64,000 nt of DNA from Closterium sp. Naga37s-1. Taxonomy: Eukaryota; Streptophyta; Zygnematophyceae; Desmidiales; Closteriaceae. The notes below the pieces were generated by a model. It did no database searches and was not told where the DNA came from. It was given only the letters and a program-made list of their open reading frames with translations. The DNA lies in assembly GCA_947471745.1 (NCBI GenBank), contig CANJKZ010000917.1, positions 112,664-176,663 of the forward strand. The letters run 5' to 3'. Position numbers and translations under genes: made by a program. Below, in pieces: positions 1 through 9,300 of this stretch; within the stretch, counting starts at the first letter, position 1; every line of letters starts with the position of its first letter.

Positions 1-54
1 AGCAGCAGTTCACCACGGTCAAAAGCAGCCAACAGCGGTCAACAGCGGTGAACG

Positions 55-3000
55 TCAGTCAATGGAGGTGAAGATGGCTTCTAGTCTCTCCACTGACGCG
101 TACAGCCGCCCCATATTCAGCCCCAGAATAGGTTCCCCTGTGCCCAAGGCTCTGATGATGGGGCGAGTTATTTGAGACATGAGGGGGCATGAGATACAAG
201 AGAGGAAATAGACATGAGGGGAGAGTGAGGGCACAAACTCAGCCCTAGAATGGGCTCCCCTCCCCCGTACCCAGCGCTCCGGTGATGGGTGCGACTTTTG
301 AGAATTCTCATAAGTCACACCAATTGGGCTCCCCTACCCAGTATCCAGTGCTCCGAGGAGAGGGGCAACAGAAGAAAGAGGAAAAGAGGGAGCTGGTTCT
401 TGAGGGTTTTCAAAAACTAGAATGGGCTCCGCTCTCCCGTACTTTTGAGACGTCTCAAAAACTAGAATGGGCTCCGCTCTCCCGTACCCAGCGCTCCAGT
501 GATGGGGACAGGGACAACAGAAGACAGAGGAAAGGAGAACGATACACAGAGCGAAATAACCAAGAAGAGTGCTTGAACAAGCCCTGTAAGACTCACCCAT
601 GCATGTCAGGCGGCACGCATTCGGCATTCCACCCCACGCTCACATCCACCCATGCATGCAGGGCAGCACATGACCTCACCCATGCATGACATGACAACCA
701 TACACCTTCAAGACTCACCCATGCATGTCTGGCAGCACATATTCTGCATTCCACCCCACGCGCACATCCACGCCCGGGCACACAGGCAGGTTGTGCTTAT
801 AACGAATCTCCGAGGGCGTGTTCCCATTCAGCGCGGAGGTGAGTTTCCATTTCCACCCTGTTGCGTTGTGCTTGAAGTCATGCCCAATGCCCACCTGTGG
901 GAGTCAAGGGGAGAGAGAAAGAGGTTGGGGAGAAGGCTTGAGGGGTGAAATAAGGTGGTCAGGGAGGGAGAGGAGGGGTGAAAAGGAAACTGAGGTGAGT
1001 TTCCACTTCCACCCCGTTGCGTTGTGCTTGAAGTCATGCCCTATGCCCTCCTGTGGGAGAGTAGGGGAGGGGTGGGGAGAGAGAAGGGGGGTGGGAAAGG
1101 AAAAGGGGGGTGTGGAGGGGGGTGGGAAGGGAGAATGGGGATGGGGAGGGACAAGGGTAATGAAGTGGGGACTTTAGTGAGGTGAGTTACCACTTCCACC
1201 CCGTCGCGTTGTGCTTGAAATCGTGCCCAATGCCCACCTGTGGGGGAAAAAGGGCAAGCGCAAGGGGGTGGGTGGGGTGAAGGGTGAGGGATGAGGGTTG
1301 AAATAAGGGGGGTGGGAAGGGAGAAAGGGGATGAAATGAGCACGGAGGTCAATTTCCATTTCCACCCCGTCGCGTTGTGCCTGAAGTCATGCCCTATGCC
1401 CACCTGTGGGAGAGAATTAGAGAGAGAGGGGTGAGGGGTGAGGAAAGGGTGAGGGGTGAGAGAGGAGGGGGAAAGGGATGGAGGCTTGGGGAGGGGGGGA
1501 GAATAGGAGAGTCAAATAAAGGGATGGTATAACAACCCTACAGGTGCCCACTTATCACAGCCACAACTGGCCACACTACACCGTACACCACCTGCATTGC
1601 ACCACATATCACCGCACTGCACACCTGCAGGTTGAGCAGCCCCATGATGGGGATCTTGCGGGTGAGGAAGCGGATGTCCCCTGCTGAGGCTCAAAGGTAA
1701 GTTCCAACATACCACCATGACGAACACACCCACCATAACCGCACCTGATCGCACCAGAACGCACAGCACCACACTGCATGGCACACCACCGCCCGGCACC
1801 GCACTGCACCACACCTGCAGGTTGAGCAGCCCCATGATGGGGATCTTGCGGGTGAGGAAGCGGATGTCTCCCCGCTGCGGCTTAAAGACGACCCTCCAAA
1901 CCAGCCCCAACCGCACCTGACCGCACTGCACCGCACAGTACCGGACTGCACCATACCGCACCACCTTGCACCGCACCGCACACCTGTAGGTTGAGCAGCC
2001 CCATGATGGGAATCTTGCGGGTGAGGAAGCGGATGTCCCCCCGCTGTGGCTCAAAAATCACCTTCCACTTCCGATCCGTGATGTTGGGCTTTAAGACCAA
2101 CTTCAGGTTCGCGCTGTTCACCTGTTCGCAGAAAAGGGGTGGAGGACAGACAGACATCAGCCTGATTCCACTTGCAGTCCGTAATGTTGGGCTTTAACAC
2201 CAGCTTCAGGCTCGCAGAGGGTGCAGTGGGGGGGAGCATACAGCGACAACAGTTCACTTGCGGTCCTTGATATTTGGGCTTTAACACCAGCTTCAGGCTC
2301 TCGCTGCTCAACTGTAGATAAGAGCGGGTGTAGTGTAATGTTGTGGACAAGAGGCACGGGAGTTTTGAGAATTCTCAAAACAAGGATGTCTTTCCACTTG
2401 CGGTTCATGATATTTGGGAAAAAAAGGGTGGACGGGTGGCAGCACGGGCCTTGGGGGAGAGGGAGAGGGTGGAGAGCTGGGGGGGTGGGCGAGCCTACAC
2501 CCGAGCTTGACGCTGGTGCCGAGCTTGTACTGCAGGAAGCGACTCCCTCCACCCACCCACCACCCCAATGCTCTCTTCAATGCTCACCTGAAAACCCCAT
2601 AGGGAGAGTGGGTTGTGCTTGGGCGCAGGAGCCGCCTTGGGCGAGAGGGAAGCAGTGAAAAGCTATGGAGGATCCAGCTTCCGCCGGAGTTCCAAATTGG
2701 CCCCGAGCTTGTACTGCATGAAGCGCTGGCGGAACTTGAAGAACACCTCCTTGGGCTTCCACTCCACCTGATACATATCCCCCTCCCCTCCCCTTCCCCC
2801 TCCCCCACCCAGGCCCACTCCCCTTCCCCCGTCCACCCCCCTCAATCCCCCGCCCCCTGCCCTCAAATGCTCACCTGGAAACCCCACAGCGACAGCGGGT
2901 TGTGCTTGGGCGCAACAGGGGCCTTCGGAGAAAGGGAGGTAGTCGAAAGCTGTGGGGGATCCAGCCTGCGCCTGAGCTCCACGTTGGCCCCGAGCTTGTA

Positions 3001-3632
3001 CTGCATGAAGCGCTGGCGGAACTTGAAGAACACCTCCTTGGGCTTCCAGTCCACCTGGTACATCTCCCGCCACCACGCCCACGCCTCCTCCCCCTCCCCC
3101 CCCATCCCCTCCGCCTGCCCCGCCACGGATCCCGCTCCGCCCAGACTCCCCCTCCCCTGGCCCCACCCTTCTCCCCCTCCGCCTCCCCATCCGCCTCCGC
3201 CTCCGCCTCCCCCGAGCGTCGTCCCTGATAGGCCTGAGGCGTCTGGCTCGTTAGAGTAGGAGGGGCTGATGCGGAGAGGTCCCCCCCTCCGCGCCCCTCC
3301 CCCCGCCCCTCCCCCTGCGCCGCTGGCTACCCCAGGGTAGTACTGCTGCTGCTGGGGAAGGTTAGGGTACTGCGGCTGCTGGTGCGGCTGCTGGTGTGGC
3401 TGCTGGTGTGGCTGGTGCTGATGATGGTGGTGGTGGTGACGGTGGTGGTGGTGTTTCGCCCCTGATCCTCGGCTGCGGGATGAAGGGTAGGCTACACCTG
3501 CAGATGCCCCTACACCTGCAGCAGCAGCAGTAGCTGTGGCAGCAGATGCGCCTGCCCCAGAAGAGCCTGCTCCAGGTACGGGATAGCCAGGCGGGTTGCC
3601 TGTAGGCGTGTAGCGAGGGTCCTCGGGCTGGG
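55..3632 (-). CDS. Conserved multi-exon protein of unknown function (possible plastid outer-envelope beta-barrel)
   Basis: Reading right to left, an exon at about 3632-2875 starts after a TTTCCCAG acceptor. It encodes a Gly/His/Gln/Pro-rich low-complexity N-terminal part and then a conserved block containing FFKFRQRFMQYKLGANVEL, ending at CAG|GTGAGC. A later exon at 2121-1984 encodes LKLVLKPNITDRKWKVIFEP and LTRKIPIMGLLNLQ and ends at CAG|GTGTGC. Exon pieces near 897-784 encode GIGHDFKHNATGWKWKLTS; pieces near 600-780 encode VDVRVGWNAE. The last exon encodes LGLNMGRLYASVERLEAIF and stops at 55-57. Short alternating hydrophobic/polar strands and no long hydrophobic helix are compatible with a beta-barrel of the plastid envelope, but that is only an inference and I do not recognise the family with certainty. 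Almost every exon is present in two to four partial copies, so the true splice path is uncertain. The 5' start was not resolved. Confidence 0.55.
245..500 (-). repeat. Partial copies of the last exon, with palindromes at the junctions
   Basis: The sequence TAGAATGGGCTCC with its flank occurs around 246, 318 (slightly changed), 420 and 468, besides the genuine last exon around 115-150. A palindrome-like inverted repeat centred on GAATTC (288-321) separates the first two copies. A perfect 18-bp palindrome centred on GACGTC (443-460) separates the third and fourth. Confidence 0.8.
604..1410 (-). repeat. Tandem partial copies of two internal exons of the left gene
   Basis: The block encoding VGWNAE-type sequence is found around 604-655 and 722-775. 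The block encoding HDFKHNATGWKWKL is found four times (about 840-897, 1000-1060, 1190-1245, 1355-1410), each preceded on the minus strand by a CCCACAG acceptor. The copies differ by a few substitutions and are separated by purine-rich filler on the plus strand. Confidence 0.8.
1624..2420 (-). repeat. Tandem copies of the LTRKIPIMGLLNLQ exon and the LKLVLKPNITD exon part
   Basis: The 3' part of the 2121-1984 exon, with its CAG|GT donor, is repeated at about 1888-1812 and 1699-1629. Its 5' part (SLKLVLKP) is repeated at about 2230-2164 and 2310-2247, with a decayed fragment near 2420-2390. A perfect palindrome TTTTGAGAATTCTCAAAA lies at 2363-2380 between the last two. Confidence 0.8.
2507..2780 (-). 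repeat. Second and third copies of the FRQRFMQYKLGA exon
   Basis: 2780-2588 repeats the 3' half of the 3632-2875 exon, including the GTGAGC donor, but has an in-frame TAG after LDPP and so looks like a decayed exon copy. A shorter fragment encoding FLQYKLGTSVKL lies at 2550-2507. Confidence 0.75.
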
Positions 3633-4200
3633 AAATACCCCACAAAAGGACGGGGAAATTGGGAAAATTGCCACTTTGAAATATTAGTACTCTGGGATAT
3701 TACCGCGTAGGAACGGCAGGTGGTAGGAGGAGCAAAGGACAGATAGATTGTAGATAGCTGATAGACTGGCCGCTTGGAATCGTCAGTTGGACTCTGTTTT
3801 GCCATAACCATTTACTTAACTGTACAAAAAACAAAAATACTCTAACCGTGTCATTACCAATAGACCGCATTAGGCATTACTTACCACATAGCTTGACGAC
3901 GCGCCGGGCCCACCGAACTGGCCATCACGCGGAGTGGAGAAATGAACGTTGTCGTACGTCCGATCCCACTGTTCCCATCTCCGCCCTCCGTTCGCCGTCG
4001 CCGTTGATCCAACGGCTGTCGACGCGCCGTACTGCGCTGGTGCGCCGCTGGGAGCTCCGGGAGCTCCCGAACCTGATGTGGAGGTTCGTACAGGATCCGC
4101 GCTGGGAAATGGAAAGCGAGGTGTCAGCGGAAACAGCGAAAGCGGCAGGAGATTCTAAGAGAAGCAATACACAGACGACCATCAGGCTGTGAGCATTCGC
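3633..4200. other. Putative 5' region of the minus-strand gene
   Basis: This stretch lies upstream of the first recognisable minus-strand exon. Short open frames exist on both strands, but none shows a domain or a repeat shared with other parts of the window. A first exon or promoter of the left gene is expected here; I cannot place it. Confidence 0.3.
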
Positions 4201-4219
4201 TCAAAGTTAATGACAATGC

Positions 4220-5545
4220 TATATTGTTCGTACGCGACGGTTCGTCCTTAACATTTCGTCATTAACGGCTCGTCGTTCGCGGTTCGCACTAACGCGGTCC
4301 TAGTTATTATTCAGGTAGTACCTTGATTTATCGCGGAACGAGTCTGCTCGGCTCTCCCAGATGGCCAGTCGGCGTCGCACGCCCCAGCCTCCGTCCGCCA
4401 TGGCGACTAAGAGTCTCAGACGGACAGTGACGAATAAAAGTCGAAGTCCGACAGTCACAAATAAGAGTCTCAGTCAGACAGTGACGACGCTTTCGCTACG
4501 CAGCGGCCGAATGAGAGCGCACCGAAATTGCGATAGGGGAGTGATGGACAGTTAGCTGGAATGACAGGTAAGTGAATGGCCAGCGACACTGGGTAATAGA
4601 TAAGAATATTTCAGGCAATGACCAGCTGCTGTCCACGCAGCAGGCAGGCGGCACGCCACTCCCCGCACGAGGTGATTAGGCTTTTTGGAGCTTCTGAACT
4701 TGTCATTGGATGCAAAACATGTCATCTGGAAACGTTCATTACCCGTAACATACTTATTTGTACCACTACAAACCACCGGATTAAACTTTGTATCGTCAAT
4801 TAGGGCGTGGCACCATTTTGATTTTTAGTGCTTTTTCGGACGGTCCACAAATTTCGTATCGGACCGTCCAAATATCGAGTACCGGACAGTCCGTTGTGAA
4901 AATTCGAAACTTTGCACAGTTCAGATGCAAAGCTGTCACTTTTCTGAGTCTAGGGTTTTGACGAGGTACTGTAGCCTCGCCATGAAAACTGTACAGTCGT
5001 TACCAAATTCACGACTGCTCGCAACATTCGCCAATCAGCATACGCGACTCGAACACCAACAAAAACAGTTTTCCTGCACACCAAACATCCCTCGACATTG
5101 AACCAAGTACAACGAGGTGGAGGAATTGGCGAGGAGTTGGGTGTGGTGGGTCGCGGTTCCGTTCCCTATCTGCACAAGAGTGGTCCTTTGTGATGGTTCG
5201 GTTCGGATTTGTGGGGGTTTTGTAGCCCAGCAGCTCGGTTCGATGTCACCGTCCAATGTTTGAGTTCGAGTCGCGTGCCCCAAAAATTAGACGAGGCGAC
5301 TCGGTTTTTTGTTTTTGTGCTGTTCGCGCGCCAATCCCGTAGCAGCACTGTTCTTCCGTCCGTCCGGTATTCGAACCGCCAAAAGTTCAGAGTCTGAACC
5401 GTTGTTAGGAGGGAAAAGTGACGCAACAGTTCGAACCGTTGGCGACGTCGCAAATACTTTCACGAAACTATTTCTGAAGTTAAACGAAGCTGGTAACCTT
5501 TTCGCAGTTCGGACCGTCAACTGTTCGAACCGTCGGGAGCAAAAT
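4220..5545. repeat. Intergenic region with many GAACCGT / CGGACCGTC-type motifs
   Basis: Variants of TTCGAACCGT and its reverse complement ACGGTTCG recur about fifteen times (for example near 4237, 4270, 4836, 4861, 5200, 5370, 5395, 5431, 5511, 5533). No protein-like frame was found. They could be decayed short tandem or dispersed repeats, or a cluster of binding sites. Confidence 0.45.
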
Positions 5546-6301
5546 GGTGCCACGCCCTTACCGTACTTGAATTCTGTGAACCATCAGTGCCAGACCTGAC
5601 GCATTGATGTTGCCGCGCAGAACTCCAGCGTGCGCAGCCTTGAAATGTATGGAGCCGAGGGGGAGAGGGAAAATGGCTCACGCGCACAGGTAGGTTTGGC
5701 GCGAAGGAATGGTTGGCGGGGCGGAGTCAACAGTTGAACTGCCCCGAGCGACAAGGCTCGTCATCGCCCAAAGACCATTCTCATTTCGTAGTAACAGATT
5801 TCGCCAATCGCAGTGCCCAATCAATGAGGGTTCCTTGCCTCAGGAGCTGACAAGACGACGCTCTGCGATTCATTACCTTCCTGACCAAAATCAAGCTCGA
5901 TCGTTTCAGGGCGCGTTTGTCAAAATCCGTGACGCTGACGGTCTCAGCAGAGGAGTTACGGATTTCGGAATTCCGACCTGAATACAAAGTAAAGCGTATA
6001 GCTTCACTGCAATAACAGGACTTCCATTTCGAGACTCTTTCTGAAACAACAAAAAGAAGCATACGACCCAAGGATAAATCGCAAAACCAGATTCCTGGAG
6101 ATTCCGACTTACCTCCCTCCGTGCCATCGCCATGCATGCACCCATACTTTCCATTCACCATCCCAATCTGCACGCACCTCTCTACTCCATTTGTCATACA
6201 TTCCACTTCCCATTCACGGCTGCGTGCCGCCACCGACCATCACTATTTCCATCAATCAACGACCTCATTCCGATCTCACTCCACCTGAGCCAGCCGTTTG
6301 A
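5546..6301. other. Intergenic, probable upstream region of the SFGH gene
   Basis: I see no coding feature, tandem array or TE end in this stretch. It probably holds the promoter and 5' leader of the downstream plus-strand gene; no TATA box or Inr could be assigned with confidence. Confidence 0.35.
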
Positions 6302-9300
6302 ATGTCTGCAGCCCGCATCCAGCGGATAGCTCCGGGGATTAAATCCCTCTTTCGCGCCTCCCCCGCCGAGACTAGCTATTCCAGACTCCACCAATCGTGC
6401 TCTCTAGCCGCTACTGTGGGTTTCAGCCCCTTTTCGTGTCGCCCTTCATCTGGCGCGTCGCCCGCGCTTTCCGAAAGACCTGCCGCCTCGTCGCCGCTTA
6501 CCGAAAGCCGCACCGCGGTTGCCGGAGTCGTCCATCAGTCTCGCGACATAAATCGAACCGTTCATTCTCTGAGCCCTTGCATTTCTGTTGCAGCTCGACA
6601 CGACTCGCGCTGCTCTCCTTCGCAAAGCGTCCCCGCGTCTCAAGCCGTCGTCTCCGCGTGCACGCGAAGCTTCGCGGCGTTCGGAATGGCGGCGCCTAAA
6701 GAGATCTCGTCCAATAAGATGTTCGGCGGCGTGAACAAGCGCTACGAGCACGAGAGCGCGACTCTCGGGTGCACCATGAAATTCTCCATCTACTTCCCGC
6801 CCGCCGCTACCTCCTCGCGCGTCCCGGTACAAATAAGCCTATAGAACTCTCACCTCGTTGCGCTTGTTTCGTCCACATCTCGGCCTGTCGCCTCGTGCGT
6901 TGTCCCCACACACCCTCCCCACACACCCCTTCTCTTCGCCCTCGCAGGTGATCTACTGGCTCTCGGGTCTCACCTGCATGGACGAGACTAGTCGTGATCC
7001 GCTCCCCCACTACCCAACTTCCCCACCCTCCTCTCTCCCTTCTCCCCACTAACAGGTGATCTACTGGCTCTCGGGTCTCACCTGCACCGACGAGAACTTC
7101 ATTCAAAAGTCGTTCGCGCAGAAATACGCCTCAGAGCACGGGGTCGCCCTCATTGTCCCCGACACCTCGCCCCGTGAGCACCCCCACCCACCCCCCCCTC
7201 ACCTTAACCCCTCTCTCTGCACGCGCCGGCCTGGCAATGCGCGCAAGCCTGCCTCAGAGCACGGGGTCGCGCTCATTGTGCCTGACACCTCGCCCCGTAA
7301 GCTACCTCCTCCTCCCCACCCCCCGTGTGTTTTGAGTCGGCTCAAAATACGCCTCAGAGCACGGGGTCGCCCTCATTGTCCCCGACACCTCGCCCCGTAA
7401 GCTTCCCCACCCACCCCCCCCTCACCTTAACCCATCTCTCTGCACGCGCCCCCCTGGCAATGCGCTCAAGCCTGCCTCAGAGCACGGGGTCGCCCTCATT
7501 GTCCCCGACACCTCGCCCCGTAAGCTCCCCCACCCACCCCCCCCCTCACCTTAACCCATCTCTCTGCACGCGCCGGCCTGGCAATGCGCGCAAGCCTGCC
7601 TCAGAGCACGGGGTCGGCCTCATTGTCCCCGACACCTCGCCCCGTAAGCTGCCCCATCCTCCCCCTGAAGCTGCCGTGCAAGCTCCCTCTCCTTCTCACA
7701 GCACCTTCCCTGCGCGCCCAAGCCGGCCTCAGAGCACGGGGTCGCGCTCATTGTCCCCGACACCTCGCCCCGTAAGCTGCATTACCTTTCTCTTAAGCTG
7801 CATTTCCCTAAGTACGCGAATGCCCTTTTCGAGGGTAAAACTGGAACTGTTGTTGAATATATGGCCTTCAATCAGTGAAGTCACACTCTCAGAGAATGCC
7901 CAATACACCTTAATATGCTTTCGTTACTGGTGCTACGCCTATGGCATTTTAATGCCTTCTTCGCCACTTGTTTTCGCATTTTTCTTTCCCTGCTCAGGTG
8001 GGTTGAAGGTGGAAGGAGAGTCAGACAATTGGGATTTCGGAGTGGGTGCCGGCTTTTATGTAAACGCCACGGTTCCCAAGTGGAAGAACTGGCAGATGTA
8101 CGACTATGTGACTGAGGAGCTACACCGGATCTTGTCCGCCCACTACACTAATCTGGACATGCAGCGGTGCAGCTTAATGGGTCACTCTATGGGGGGACAC
8201 GGCGCGCTGATTATCTTCTTCAGAAATTCCACCAAGTATAAGGCGAGTGTTTCTGTTTGAAGTTACTGAGTAAAGTGGATTTGGATGCAGCAGTGCAGCT
8301 TAATGGTTCACTCCATAACGAGTCATCTGCTGCTAACTATCTCCATTAGAAGTCCCACTCGGGGAGCCTTAAGGCCTTCGCTCACTGCCCTCGTCCCGCT
8401 ACTGAGAAGTCTCCAAAGTGCCTTTTTAAGCGCCCTATCTGTTTTCCCTGTTCCCCACTTCCCCTCCAATCCGTGTCCGCATTCGCCCCCATCTGCAACC
8501 CCACGGAGTGCCCCTGGGGGCAGAAGGCTTTCTCTTGCTGCCTTCTTTTCACCTTCCACGCTGAACGCCCCATTTGATTCCCCTGTTTCCCCCGTGTTTC
8601 CCCCTCCTCCCCCTTTTCTCACTTCCCCTCCAGTCCGTGTCCGCATTCGCCCCCATCTGCAACCCCACGGAGTGCCCCTGGGGGCAGAAGGCCTTCACGG
8701 GGTATTTGGGGGACGATAAGGCAGCCTGGGAGGTGAGTCGAGTCGGTTGGGAGTGGTTGGGCTGGGCTGGGCTGCAATCCCACTGAGTAAGGGGAAATAC
8801 AGCTCAGCCTGGGGGCAGAAGGCCTTCTCAGGGTACTTGGGAGAGGACAGAGCAGCCTGGGAGGTGAGCCCAATGGGTTGGGTTGGGTTGGGCGGTTTTC
8901 CATTCAACTTAATGATCACCTTTTCAGGGCATTTGTGCGAGGACAGAGCAGTCTTGGAAGTGAGGCGGATAAGAGTGGGTGGGCGGCTCATAAGCTCACA
9001 CGTGATAAAAAGTTGAGTTTTGAGACGTCTCAAAACTCGACTTTTATCACTTGAAATCACATTTCGTTGAAACTCTTGGGAGAGGACAGAGGAGCCTGGG
9101 GGGTGAGCTTGCTGGGTTGGGTTGCTGAGTTGGAAGGTGGTTGGGCTGGGTTGGGTTGATAAGTTGTCACATGGTTGGGAGGGAATTAGAGCGGGAGTGA
9201 CCTACTTGCGTCTTCCTACTTCCCTCTCATCACTTCTCCCTCATCTCGTCCCGCTCATATCTTCCCCCTTATCCCGTCCACGTCGTCCCATGCCCTTTCT

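Noticed and set aside
7325..8260. Long plus-strand frame read as one 311-aa protein
   Set aside because: It runs through intron copies of the SFGH exon-2 end and then into exon 3. The conserved exon boundaries show it is not one exon.
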